Shown: positions 50,901 through 61,700, counted from the first letter of the stretch. The stretch: DNA of 64,000 nucleotides from Durusdinium trenchii (GCA_963970005.1 CAXAMN010000003.1:909140-973139), one strand, 5' to 3'. Translations and numbers: made by a program. Notes: a model not told the origin generated them from the letters alone.

Positions 50901-53900
50901 TACTCCAAGTAATCAGCCTGTGCAGCGTTTTCGGGTGCAAAAGAGCGCCGCCCGCAAGAAGCATCACTGCTGCCAGCCATGGGTCCGTCGCCCTCCCAAA
51001 CCCCCAGAAAAGGAGAACCTCTGGAACCCACTTGCCAGCCTTCTTGTTTCGGGGGAGACCCATGCCCAGAAGGTAGACTCTCTTGATTTTAAGGAAGAGG
51101 TGGTTCGATCCAAGTGCAGGGCTTGTATTATATAATCTCTACATTGCGTGATGCCATGGTCGTTTGTTCCGATTTTTTCTGGGTGGCTGGTGGATGTTGG
51201 ACGTTGGAGTGTGATCTGAGGTGCCTACTCTGCTCCGACAGGATCAGAAGGCCTGGCAAAAGGACCGACGGACAGCGCAGCCGCGCAGCCAACCAAGCTG
51301 GATGTGCCACCCTTGCAGCACCAGGATGTCTATATAGAAACTTAGCAAACCTCTTCACAGGATAAGCATTCACAACACCTGTACGTTGTTCACTCATAAG
51401 GCCCTTCAATGGATGTGAGGGTTCCCCACCTTTTTTCTGAACGGTGCGCATGGGTGTGGTCCTGATGAATCTGCTGCAGCAAGTTTATGAGTACATTTGT
51501 CGTTCAGCTTGGAGGACGCTATTAAGTGGGAAGGATCAGTTATGGGATCTTGTTGATGTCCCCCTTCAGGTGACCCAGCCCCTTGGGCATTCTATCATTG
51601 TTTCAGGCTGCCGTACTTGGCAGGTGCAGAAGAAGCAAACCAAGTCACTGCATTGGTGGAATTGCCGGATGTTCCAGTGATTGCATCTCTTCCAGTGACG
51701 AGGCGCTCCCGGATTTCGGGCGATGGCACTTGCGCATATGGTGCTGGGAGTGTTGCTCTAGTCGTTGACCAACCGAGCCAAAGGACCGTCGATGCATCAG
51801 CGGAAGTGTCGTCAGGCTACTTGTAGACCCCCCCTGTAGATAGAAAAGTCGTGATCCGCCAAGATCATCCAAATGTATTGGAAAAACGTGCCACTATCTA
51901 TTTGGGGTATTTGGGGACCACTCTGGTCTATGGAGTCTATCGTCTTATTACTTCGCAAATCATTACTCTGTAGTTCGACGTCCGAGCCGTTCTGGACGTT
52001 CGCGTCGAGCTTCAGCCGCGATGCTCTTCCAGGGACCTCATCGAATCGTGGGACTTAGATGTCCTTGACTTGGACACGGAGGGTCAGACCAAGGCCGGTG
52101 TACCCGAGAGGAGTGGCGGCCGGTTCGACGTCCGCGTCGAGACGAGGGACGGCGACGCCTCCCTCGTTTGGTCTTCGCTTCTTCGGGTTGTGGCTTCTTC
52201 GCGCGGAATGCGACCTGCTGGTGCTGGGAAGTAGAGTAGAGTGAAAACCCCGGCCCCTGGGATGTAGAGGATGGTCTGGACCAGGGCGCCATCCACTTCC
52301 AAGCGAGTTGCAGGTGTTTGTGACTCCCTGACCTCATCGTTTCGTGGATCGGCCGCGGACGGGCGGACCCGTTGGAAGACCGAGCAGCCGGTGGGTGGTT
52401 GGTTGTCCTTCGGAGCTGGAAACCCACGGAGCTGGCGCTCCCCAGCTGGCTCCACCGGAGGTGGCGATTCACATCTTCTTCGACTCGACGATTGGAAAGA
52501 CGACTGGACGCTACTGGTCAGAGGCCGGGAGTGTGGACCGTAGTTTGGGCATGGCGCTGAGATGTCGCAACTGTATCTTCACGAGTGTTGCTCTTTTAAA
52601 CTTGCATTGCACCCCCCCTGGAACTAACATAGAAGTGGAAAATGGTCCCTTGGACATGTTGGACGACGTTCGTTCCAGCGAGAGTACTTTTGTTTGGTCA
52701 CTTGGATTTGATGACCTTTTCCGCCACGCGCCTTGCTGTGGAGGCGTTGACATTCAAGAGGTTTGAGAAAGTGGTGAAAGCAGGCCGCATGAACATGAAA
52801 GCGCTTTTGCTTCACCGAATCGACCGATCCTAGCATTCCTGGCTTGAAGACTGTGTTGTTGGTCGCCCACATGTCGCACTCTGAACGTGAAACTAATTCC
52901 TCAGCCAGCGGCCGGGCCACAGGCTACAACAATCTGCCCTACCACAACTACACTCACGCCTGTGATGCACCTTGGCTACCACAAGGGGGCCCCAACCTTT
53001 CCACCTCACCGCGGTTGGAGGATGGCCAGGGCTACCGTGGGACCATGTTGTTCGCCTTGCTTGTCGGCCAGTCGGGATGCGGGAAGATGGACGGGACCGG
53101 GGGTGGCACAAACATGAGTCGAATTGACTGTGCGAGAGCCAAACGCGCCTTTTCTGACTTCCTGCGAGGTCCTTCACACCGTCTACCGCATGATATGTTT
53201 GACTTCAGCGCGGACTTGGCTGGGCAGTGAGTGCCTGAGAATGGCCCACACTTCGAGGTCAATCAAAAGAACCGCTCAGCTGCCGTTCTGTTGCCCAGTT
53301 GCCTACCCTTGCCTACCTCTTGCGGGAAAACAGATGTTGATGAATTCAAACAGGTTCCCGAGAGAAATGGAAGTGCAAGGAGAAAGTTGAGAATTCAGCT
53401 AAGCACCAGAGTCACCTGCAAGAAAACCTGAGGTGTGGATATCTATGCTTTGCTAGTGGCTGCCCTTTGCCACGACATAGGGCATCACGGACGGACCAAC
53501 CCATTCCTCGTCCGGGAGCTTAGATCGGTGTCATGCGTGCTTTGAAGAGCAGGAACGTTGTTGTTTGTGCTTTCTCCTGAAGTTTGGCCAGTTTAGCTGG
53601 ATGTTCTGATCTGCCAATCGAGCAAAGCTAGCAGACTGGCCCGAGGTTGAGTTGGGCGATGAACTGGCCCTCCGTTACAACGACAAGAGCGGCACTTAGG
53701 GAGCCGAGTTTGCAGCAAGTGCTGCGAAGGAGGCCCTATGAGGCCCTGGCGGCCTTGATCGGTTTGTTGGAGCAGGGGGTCAGTCCTCAAAGCGTTGCTC
53801 CAAGCCCCCCAACGGCCCTGCTCAATCTCAGGTCGCCACTGGAGAATATGCACTGCGCCAAGCTCTTTGAGATTGCATCTAACCAGGAGTGAATCGCTTT

Positions 53901-56900
53901 GGGAGTTGGGAACGCTGGAACACTTCAAGAGGTTGAAGGCAGGAAACGCCTGTCAAGGCGCCCATGAACTCCGCGCCTAGGAGACCGATGTCTTCAAGCA
54001 GATGGACAAAGAAACCAAGAAGCAAGCTAGGCCAGGTTACAGTGGGTTGCAGGATTTAAGGCCGTGCTTGAGCATGGGTGTGGATTACGTGGTGCTTATT
54101 GGATGTTTTGCATGTTGGAAGAAGCGCAGGAAATCATTGAGCCCTTTTTGGGGGGCTTTCATGCATTTTGCGGATTAGGCTTTTATCTTCTTGATTTGGA
54201 CCAAGATCCTGGTATGAAGTATGAATCATGCACGGCCTGTGATGCAAACGGTTGCTTGCCCATATGTCTTCCACCACTCCTTGTAGCTGCAGTGGTTGTC
54301 AAACAGGTGCATCCTTGTACGAAGATTGGACCGTGCCCGTTTTCGTGCAATCCTTGCAATTTGGCCACACCTACCTACTCAGAATATTATATATATTTAT
54401 ATCATAGAAAACATTTTTTTGCCATTATATACATAACCCTTTTAACCATCCACACAGACCGAGGCAGCCAGTTTCACAAACGGCCCGCTCAATCAAGCCG
54501 ACTTGTGACTTCAGATGTGAACCAAACCAGCCTCGCCACCCTCGCATTGCGCGTCGTGCCTTGGCGCCAACATGGCCTGGGCCAGGCGGATCTGTATCGC
54601 TGCGATCTTGCACACCGACAACGTCAACCACTTTGAGATGGTCCGTGAGATCAGCAAGGCCGAGGGGCGGCCGACGCGTCGGAAGCGGGGGCGGACGCCG
54701 AACACGAGTCGTAACATACGGCAAGCGGGTCGAAGAGTCTGGGTTTTGACCCATGTGCAGATACACGTGAGCATGTGTGATCATGTGATCATTTTTTCCA
54801 TGCCATCCATTTAAAGCGCCGCCTTCGACTCTGTCAGCCCACGAAATGGCAGATCTACGAAATGGCATCTGACCTCTGCGAGTTGCAAGCAAGCCAGCCT
54901 GACCTACTTCCCCAGTACACGGAGCAGGCCCGGCGGAGCCAGGGTGCAGCATGTCAAAGTGAATGAAGTGTTTCCATGACGTGGAGATATGGCAGATGTT
55001 ATATTGCTCCGATTGCTCCTGAACGTTTGTGCAACGTTTGTTTGGACGCCTCGCAGTGCCATCTACTGGAACTCAGTTCAACAGGATTCGTGCCATGTGT
55101 GGGATGTGTCCGATGATTCTCGAGGCTTCCCTTTCCAATTTCCATTCCCAGGTGATGCAGAAGAACGCCCTCCAATGGATGGAGCTCTTCCTGCATTTTG
55201 CTGATGTGTCCAACCCTCTGAAGCCTTTCCCAGCTGGAGCCTCGGGTTTGCCGTCGAACCTCGAGAACGAATTCAGGTATACATATATAATAATGTACAT
55301 ATACATATATATGCTACCCCCCAAAAAGAACCAACGTTTTCAGACAAATTTCTTGCTTGTATGTATGTGAGAGTTGTCTTTTCTGTAGGTGATCCATCCC
55401 GTCCACCCTCGATCCCCAAAAATAAAGAAGTTATTCATATATTTTTGGCCGCCAGGAAGTACAAATTACGTTCAATTAACTCTTGATCACCAATTTTAAC
55501 TTATATCAATTGGTGGGGCTATCAGCGAGCATATATTGTTATTTTGGATGGCTTTATATTATATAAAATTTCTGCTGTAAAATATATAAGCCACTAAATA
55601 TGTTGACCATTAATTTCCTCCACAAGCATTCTTCATTACCAAACAAAAAGGCTGCCGTCAATAAGTTAATGGTCAATCAATAATAAACTACTAGCCTAGC
55701 AATGTAAGATTGTAAACATAATCTCCACAAAGCCATTCTATAAAAGATGGACATGGAGATAATACGTTTGTAATTACTGCAACACCCCATAAACTCATTT
55801 GTCCTAAAGGTAAGACATAACCCAGAAATGCTGTTGCCATTAATAAGAAGATAGTAATAATTCCAGAAAACCAAGTATTGGCATTATTGGGCCTCTGGGG
55901 GGTGCATAAATTTTTGTTTTTTTTGAGCCTGCCAAGGAATTTGCTATTTTTTGTCTACCCCACCTTGCAAAAACACTGGCAGGCTCAACAAAAAGCAAAA
56001 ACAATCAAACGCACATAATCACAAAACCCTGGCAGGCTCAAACAATGCAAAAGACTCAAAAGTTTTGGCATCTATGGGGGCTCTGGGGGGTGCATACATT
56101 TGTGTTTTTTTTTGAGCCTGCCAAGGAATTTGCTATTTTTTATATACACCACCTTGCAAAACACTGGCAGGCTCAAAAAAAACAAACGCCCATAATGACA
56201 AAACCCTGGCAGGCTCAACAAAAAGCAACAAAAACAAAAGTTTTGGCATCTATGGGGGGTCAGGGGGGTGCATAAATTTTTGATTTTTTTCAGACTGCCA
56301 AGGAATTGCTATTTTTAATATACACCACCTTGCAAAAGCACTGGCAGGCTCAAAAAGATCAACCATTTATACACCCCCCAGACCCCCCATAGATCCTAAC
56401 ACTTTTGTTTTTTTTTTGGTTTTTTGAGCCTGCCAGGGTTTTGTGACTAGGGCCTTTTGATTTTTTTTGGAGCCTGCCAGTGTTTTTTTCAGTTTTTGGT
56501 CTACCCCACCTTGCAAAAACGCTGGCAGACTCAAAAAACATCAAAAAATTATACCCACCCAGAGCCACCATAGATACTACAGTATTTTTTTTTCCCCAAA
56601 CAGTTTACTGTTAGGGGTTCTCAATGCTTTAAAGAATGGTCGCCTTGGTGCTGGATGGTCTGGTCGGGTTCCCGGCCGACTTGTCTCCCACTTCCTTTCA
56701 TTTGTCTCCCAGTTCTTTTCATTTGTCTCCCAGGCTGGGTGATTGTGGTCGGGTTCCCGGCTGGCTTGTCTCCCACTTCCTTTCATTTGTCTCCCACTTC
56801 TTTTCNNNNNNNNNNTTTCATTTGTCTCCCACTTCTTTTCATTTGTCTCCCACTTCTTTTCATTGTCTCCCAGGTTGGGTGCTTGTGGTCGGGTTCCCGG

Positions 56901-59900
56901 CCGGCTTGTCTCCCACTTCCTTTCATTTGTCTCCCTTCTCATTTGTCTCCCAGCCTGGGTGCTTGTGGTCGGGTTCCCGGCTGGCTTGTCTCCCACTTCC
57001 TTTCATTGTCTCCCAGCCTCGGTGCTTGTGGTCGGGTTCCCGGCCGGCTTGTCTCCCATGTCCTTTCATTTGTCTCCCACTTAAGATGTGTCCGCCCTTT
57101 GTGTCACTGCTGGTGTCCGCCCATTTCCACTGGCCATGTAGCATTTCTATTCATTTGTCTCCCAAAAATCTGTCACTGCTGGTGTCCGCCCTTTTCCGCT
57201 GGCCACGTAGCATTTCTATTCGTTTGTCTCCCAGGTCTGTTACTGCTGGTGTCCGCCCTTTTCCGCTGGCCATGTAGCATTTCTATTCATTTGTCTCCCA
57301 GGTCTGTCATTGGTGGTGTCCGCCCTCTTCCGTTGGCCTGGTGTCCGCCCTTTTCTGCAGGCAATGCAGCATTCTATTCATTTGTCTCCCAGGTCTGTCA
57401 ATGGTGGTGTCCGCCCTTTTCCGCTGGCCACGCAGCATTTCTATTCATTTGTCCACTGGTGGTGTCCGCCCTGTTCTGCTGTTTCTATTGATTTGTCTCC
57501 CAGGTCTGTCACTGCTGGTGTCCGCCCTTTTCCGTTGGCCATGTAGCATTTCTATTCATTTGTCTCCCAGGTCTGTCACTGCCAGTGTCCTCTCTTTTCC
57601 GCTGGCCATGCAGCATTTCGATTCATTTCCCAGGTCTGTCACTGCTGGTGTCCGCCCTTGTCCGTTGGTCATGCAGCATTTCTATTCATGTGTCTCCCAG
57701 GCTGATGTCCTCTCTGTTCAGTTGGGACGGAGGGCATGCGTCAGGCGCCAAAAATCAATTTCATGTCACATCCTTCCCTCCTCATGCTTCTATTTCTTGT
57801 TCTCACGTGGTCAGCTCCTTGCTGATTGAGCAGCATGACCAGCATCATGTTCGCACTTGAAGAATAATTCCCCAAAAGGTTTGCTGTTAGGGTTTCTCAA
57901 TTCTTTCTTAAGATGTGTCCGCCCGCTCTGTACTGCTGTGTCCGTCTCTGCCTTGCAATCCTTTACGTTCGTCTCCCAGCTCTGGGCTGCTGTGGCCGCC
58001 TCTGCCTTGGAATCCTTTGTCTCCCAGCTCTGGACGTCGCAAGCTCTAGTTTCGATTTTGAAAAACACAAACTGTTTGGGGTCTACGGTGGTGTAATTTT
58101 TTTAAAGCCTGCCAGGGTTTTGTGACTATGGTCTTTTGAAATTTTTGATTTTTTTGAGCCTGCCAGTGTTTTTTTCAATTTTTGGTCTACCCCACCTTGC
58201 AAAAATGCTGGCAGGCTCAAAAAACAAAAATTTATATCACCAGTATATAGCTTATATTAAATATATATTTGATTAGATGTAGGAGGATGTTCATTTAGCA
58301 TTTTGATCAGACACCATATGCACATTGCAGATTCAGATTTGTTGGTACCCCCCACCTCCCCTATTTGTCTGAAAGTGTTGTTTTTTTTTGGGGGGGTACT
58401 ATATATATATATATCTATAGGTATATATATATATATGTATGTATACATATTTACGTACATATATACATATATGTATATTTAATAATAGTACCAAGTATGT
58501 AACATTTGGCCGTCGTGGTGTAGCAGTAGCAGTAACAGAAGGAGGGATGGGGGCAGTGTAGTCATGGTGGTCGGGGATGGTGGTTGGGCACCATTGGACC
58601 AACACAGACAGAGAGAGCGAGCACGTGGCAAGCTCAGTATTATCTCTAAAGCCATTGGAAATGCAAAGAATGCTAAACGTTGATTTGGACACTCTATAGA
58701 TTCCCCGAGGTTTGCAAGAAGTGGGCATGGCGAGTGTTGGATGAGTTCTTCGAGCAGGGTGATGAGGACAGTGTGTCTTGATCCCGCTCTTGGTCACAGC
58801 TTTTCTAGCTATACCGCTGCGCGCTTATACGAAATGGAGGCATACCAGCTCAGTCGGTACTTTTGTTCTTTAGCTTCGGACTTCAGAGCTTCAAGGCCCG
58901 ACTTACACCTGCGACCCGTGTCTACCTGAAGCTGCGATCAACCGGTCTGCTGCAATGTTTTCGGCCGACACACGAAGAATTCGCAGGAGAAGTCGCTAAG
59001 CCTCCCTGTGGGAATGCTAAACGACAGAGACAAGATCAATCGGTGCGGGCCCTGCTGATGTAGCACGTCACGAGGGCACCGGCGACAAGTGTCGGCACTA
59101 AACAGCTCGGGCTGCGTCAAGCTGTTTTGAACTCTTCGCAACTTCAAGTGTTGCCCTCTTGAAAAAGCTGAAAGCTTCGAACCCATATGCTTCTGTCATG
59201 AGCTCCAGGGTTGTCACCAGTTCTTGGATGTCACTAGACTAGACCTTGGGAGAATAGAAAGGCCGGAGCCAGCGAGGCCTGGTTCGCAACATGGCTTCAT
59301 CCAGTTCTTGGTGGCGCCGTTGGTCTTCAGCACGGCCCGGGGGCCCCGGAACGGATCGGTCCTCTCTGCGCAGGACCCGCGTTCGCTGCGCGCGCGGTGC
59401 AGAGAGGTGTCCGGCCGTCCCCGGGTTCTGAGGAATTCGGACAGGTGATGCCTGGAGAGTCGTGACGGCGACGAAGGGCTTGAGAGTCGGGGCTTTATGA
59501 GGAATTTGTTTTGGAACCCAAGCAGGTCGGATTTGGTACAGCACACTGGGTATGGTACTCGGGGTCTTTTTTCCATTGTGCTTGGGGGGGAGCCACTCAT
59601 TGCCAGCATCTTGTTGATCTCAGCGGTCGCACCACGGGCCTAAGGTGAGGATTTTCCCGGACCTGCACCCTGCCCGGAGCCCACGGAGTGGAGTGGGAGA
59701 GAGTTGGCCTGGGTCGTTTGGGCTGGGCAAGCCCTCCAGCTCTGGTCGCCGCTGGGAAAACGCTCAAGGGGGTTCCATCGATGTCACCACTTCGAGCGGG
59801 GGTCGCAGCATGTGATTGTTTTACACTTCCTTCGATCAGATGCAGATGCCATGTACCTCGCCCAGCTCCTGAAACATATTCAGCATCTCATCAAGGAATG

Positions 59901-60522
59901 CTTTCGCCCGAGCCCGGGCCCCGCCACAGCGGTTCGGTGCCTTCCCTTCGTAGCATCTAGCACCCGCACCAGCGGCAGCACCGCCGACCATCGTGGGGCT
60001 GCACTCGGCACAGCCGGCACCTGACGGTACCAGCCGGTGCGTTGTTGGGTGAGGCCTCTACACAAATGGCTTCCAACCTGGCGATGTGGAAAGACTTGTG
60101 GGTCGAAGACGCCAAGCCCAGCGACGAGGAGCGAGCGCGGAGCCGTCTCGCTGGCCGTCTTTCGAAGACCAGCCGCGGAGCCGGTCACGTGCCGGACGAG
60201 CTGGAGTGTTTTTACATGTCTTTACCTTGGCGCCGCGCGGTGGGGGTAGGTCCCGTTTCTTTCCAAGGAGAAGAGCTCATGCGAACGCGTGAGCCACTTG
60301 AGCCACTGCACTATGGTCAAGTGGTTTTGCGCATTGCAAAGTTATTTTTCGGCATTCAACTGCTCCGAAACTCGGGTTGGGGCCATCGGCTGACCATGAT
60401 GATGGCAGCTTTTTCTGCAGGATGCTGCGAAGAAGGAGGCGGATGTCCAAAAAATCAAGGTGCCATTCCTGCAGGGTCGCAAAACGGGGTCGAAACGCCG
60501 GGGGTCGAAGGGCTTGATCTGA
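44855..60522 (+). CDS. Voltage-sensor-like membrane domain fused to cyclic nucleotide phosphodiesterase, multi-exon
   Basis: About 30 + strand exons in family order. Membrane half: 44855-44994, 45269-45415, 45615-45668, 46165-46228, 46487-46555, 46680-46726, about 47300-47396, about 47553-47712, 48282-48342, 48584-48670, 48829-48912, 49408-49446, 49965-50040 and 50268-50317. Phosphodiesterase half: 52033-52088 ([15 protein letters not shown]), 52461-52493, 52744-52782, 52923-52966, 53169-53226, 53433-53511, 53646-53686, 53832-53886, 53981-54030, 54586-54658, near 54860-54950, 55152-55228, 58710-58766, 58987-59042, 59277-59335, 59650-59675, 60054-60165 and 60421-60522. The metal-binding His and Asp residues of class I phosphodiesterases are all present. 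It should hydrolyse cAMP or cGMP at a membrane. Many junctions restore codons exactly (for example [11 protein letters not shown]). The N-terminal exon and start codon were not identified. Confidence 0.88.
45269..45668 (+). CDS. Membrane-domain exons with S3 and positively charged S4
   Basis: Exon 45269-45415 reads [20 protein letters not shown] (an S3-like helix with Asp) and then [15 protein letters not shown]. Exon 45615-45668 continues [18 protein letters not shown]. Arg/Lys at every third position across the join is the hallmark of an S4 voltage-sensing helix. The join needs a non-canonical donor near 45415. Confidence 0.65.
46487..46726 (+). CDS. Exons with transmembrane helix and start of extracellular region
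   Basis: 46487-46555 is 23 codons ([19 protein letters not shown] then PEQ), followed by a GA donor, and 46680-46726 reads [16 protein letters not shown]. The join gives an uninterrupted reading frame. Confidence 0.75.
48584..48912 (+). CDS. Exons with second late transmembrane helix and cytoplasmic coil
   Basis: 48584-48670 ([20 protein letters not shown] and LHKLVVQPM) is 29 codons between cccag and a GT donor. 48829-about 48912 continues [19 protein letters not shown]. The pattern TM helix, then LVVQPM-ESML and a helical linker leads toward the catalytic domain. Confidence 0.75.
49271..49367. mobile_element. Small inverted-repeat element (MITE-like), copy 3
   Basis: 97 bases from TGTAGGCTCTTGA (49271-49283) to the imperfect TCAAGAGTCGAGG (49355-49367). 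Shares ATTGAAACACCTCTTCATAT and the following G run with copy 2. Lies in a phosphodiesterase-gene intron. Confidence 0.7.
50400..52030. other. Large intron region, no exon assigned
   Basis: Between the MDESARG exon (ends 50317) and the ESWDLD exon (52033). A GC-rich part at 50500-50760 gives long frames without family pattern. A T/G run lies at 50873-50887. Small unassigned exons may exist. Confidence 0.4.
52744..53226 (+). CDS. Phosphodiesterase exons with NxPYHNxxHA motif
   Basis: 52744-52782 ([12 protein letters not shown]), 52923-52966 ([14 protein letters not shown]) and 53169-53226 ([19 protein letters not shown]) join in frame. YHNYTHACD supplies the first conserved His of the catalytic pocket. 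The donor after 52966 is GC, the donor after 53226 is GTGAGT. Confidence 0.9.
53433..53886 (+). CDS. Phosphodiesterase exons with HD metal site
   Basis: 53433-53511 reads [20 protein letters not shown], the HD-x-x-H metal-binding signature. 53646-53686 ([13 protein letters not shown]) and 53832-53886 ([18 protein letters not shown]) follow; the split codon AA|G is restored by a GA donor at 53687. Confidence 0.92.
53981..55228 (+). CDS. Phosphodiesterase exons, TD and HxADxxNP motifs
   Basis: 53981-54030 ([15 protein letters not shown]), 54586-54658 ([20 protein letters not shown]) and 55152-55228 ([18 protein letters not shown]). Asp in ILHTDN and in HFADVSNP are conserved pocket residues; the latter is the last metal ligand. 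A helical piece near 54884-54945 ([20 protein letters not shown]) lies between. Confidence 0.9.
55279..55355 (-). repeat. Inverted dispersed repeat, left copy
   Basis: On the minus strand reads aatttgtctgaaaacgttgg, a T run, ggggggta and an (AT)-rich tail. It matches the + strand sequence at about 58358-58450 in inverted orientation. Confidence 0.6.
55430..55889 (-). pseudogene. cob: Nuclear copy of a mitochondrial segment with cob (cytochrome b) fragment
   Basis: On the minus strand, 55889 down to the TAG at 55693-55691 reads about 65 codons of cytochrome b: [39 protein letters not shown] and [17 protein letters not shown], the central helices and Qo-site region. The match breaks off after this and at the upstream end, so it is a fragment. 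The adjoining 55430-55690 is much richer in A+T than its surroundings and carries hairpins CACCAATT (55488-55495)/AATTGGTG (55508-55515) and GTTGACCATTAAT near 55599/ATTAATGGTCAAT-like near 55665. Hairpin-rich gene fragments are typical of dinoflagellate mitochondrial DNA. It lies in a phosphodiesterase intron. A chimeric assembly is the alternative. Confidence 0.78.
55890..56590. repeat. Array of GAGCCTGCCA/TGGCAGGCTC palindromic units
   Basis: Units of about 180 bases contain an inverted repeat: GAGCCTGCCAAGG ... TTGCAAAAACACTGGCAGGCTC at 55925-55986, 56114-56174 and about 56290-56351, with a companion CCCTGGCAGGCTC after each. Each is preceded by a TATGGGGG(G)TCTGGGGGGTGCATA stretch. From 56350 to 56590 the order is inverted. 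T and A runs flank the arms. Confidence 0.8.
56590..57860. repeat. Minisatellite block (GTCTCCCACTTCC and 64-bp units)
   Basis: First part: repeats of cttttcatttgtctccca and gtcgggttcccggc(c/t)ggcttg, with an N gap at 56806-56815. Second part (about 57100-57710): units of roughly 64 bases, ggtctgtcactgctggtgtc, cgcccttttccgctggccat and gtagcatttctattcatttg. The leading ccccaaacagtttactgtta at 56594 recurs in similar form at 57869. Long frames across it are repeat artefacts. Confidence 0.85.
56806..56815. other. Assembly gap (10 N)
   Basis: Ten N bases in the minisatellite block; array length is unknown. Confidence 0.98.
58095..58225. repeat. Further GAGCCTGCCA/TGGCAGGCTC copy
   Basis: Contains AGCCTGCCAGGG, GAGCCTGCCAGTG and GCTGGCAGGCTC in the order seen at 56425-56535. 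Confidence 0.75.
58358..58480 (+). repeat. Inverted dispersed repeat, right copy, with TA microsatellite
   Basis: atttgtctgaaagtgttg, T run, gggggggtac, then (TA)n and (TATG)n. It is the inverted partner of 55279-55355. Confidence 0.65.
58710..59335 (+). CDS. Phosphodiesterase exons, C-terminal catalytic helices
   Basis: 58710-58766 ([13 protein letters not shown]), 58987-59042 ([19 protein letters not shown]) and 59277-59335 ([19 protein letters not shown]). EFFxQGDxE, MLNDR and the Gln in SQxxFI (here SQHGFI) are the closing hallmarks; the Gln is the residue that grips the purine. The first intron of this set is about 3.5 kb and contains the mitochondrial fragment and repeat arrays. Confidence 0.92.
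60054..60522 (+). CDS. Phosphodiesterase C-terminal exons and stop
   Basis: 60054-about 60165 reads [20 protein letters not shown] then a basic stretch. 60421-60522 reads [20 protein letters not shown] and ends in a basic tail with TGA at 60520-60522. This fixes the 3' end of the gene if no later exon is skipped to. Confidence 0.75.
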
Positions 60523-60636
60523 CCGTCTACACGCGTGGGCTGCTTTCATACTTCTGGTGGCTAGCAAGAAAGCCTTGCCTATATAGCTGAATCTTGCGGG
60601 TTGGTAGGCTAATCGGTTGAGTCGAGTACACCCACT

Positions 60637-60730
60637 GACAGAGAGAGAGAGAGAGAGATGCATACGTAACGTACACTGATACACATACACATACTCATAT
60701 GCCCGCCAGAGAGAGAGAGAGAGAGACATA
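60637..60730. repeat. GA/CA microsatellite
   Basis: Two (GA)n runs with catacacatac between them, just past the phosphodiesterase stop. Confidence 0.85.
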
Positions 60731-60739
60731 CTCATACAC

Positions 60740-61700
60740 ATGCACCTTGTTTGTTGATACGATCTCCTTCAATTCCGCTTCACATGTTTGCAAACATCAT
60801 CGGCACTGCAATGCATTTCCAGACTCAAGGGCTCAAGACATAGCACGCCACCTGTTCCATGGACAGATACTATTTGCGCAATGGGCTGAGGGTGCTGCCA
60901 GTGGTCTGCAGCAATGCTGAGAAGCATGGAAATGGGGAATGCAGCCCTTAAGCTGGCACAGGGACGTTCTGGGCAAGGGTTATGTTCATGGGTGAATCTT
61001 AAGCTTACAGTGCTTACTGTGACGATTTGCTGACAAACACCTATGGAGACCAGGACATTTTTTTGGTCCATGTTGCACAGAGGAACAGTAATGTTAGATT
61101 CGTATTTACATGCCCCCCCCCTCGCCATTTTTCATTGTATTTTTTTAATATTAGTAGTCGTCATCATCGTCGTCGTCGTGGTAGTGGTAGTGGTAGACTA
61201 TTTCTTTTTGGCGAGTCAGCTTGATAATTATGGATCCTCACTGGGGATTTGAGCCAATTATGGGTCCTTTTTGGTGGAACACTAAATCAAATTTGATCTG
61301 GAATTTTTTGAACAATTGGGTTTGACTATTAAATTATGCACCCCCTGGCCCCCTGCCAATTACAAATCTAACATTATATACATGAAGTGGCGCATTTGTT
61401 TTCAAGCCAAGTCGCCCAACTCACGGGTGAATGGGGAGAATGGATTGCATATCCCTTTGGTGCAGTCTCGCCCAAATGGGTCCAGCTGAGGTGTTTGCAA
61501 GATGCCTGAGATCGTTCACCAGTTCATTCAGAAGTTTGGTGCAGCACATGCGTTTTTGAAGACGCGAAGTCAAACGTGGGATGAACGGTGGAAAGAACGT
61601 GCAGCACATGAGAGTGAGACTTGAGAGCAAAGTTGTTGGAGTTTCAAGGCTGTTTGTTGCAAGAGTATCCTGTGGATGGAGGCTTCAGGACCGATTTGAC
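60740..61700. other. Intergenic interval without a recognised gene
   Basis: Contains a C run near 61113 and a GTC/GTA triplet run at 61157-61200. No family pattern on either strand. Confidence 0.45.

Noticed and set aside
56655..57491. 278-codon frame over the GTCTCCCA array
   Set aside because: Produced by repeat periodicity and crosses an N gap.
55890..57860. CRISPR-like array
   Set aside because: Units are long, adjacent and similar throughout, without unique spacers; the genome is eukaryotic.
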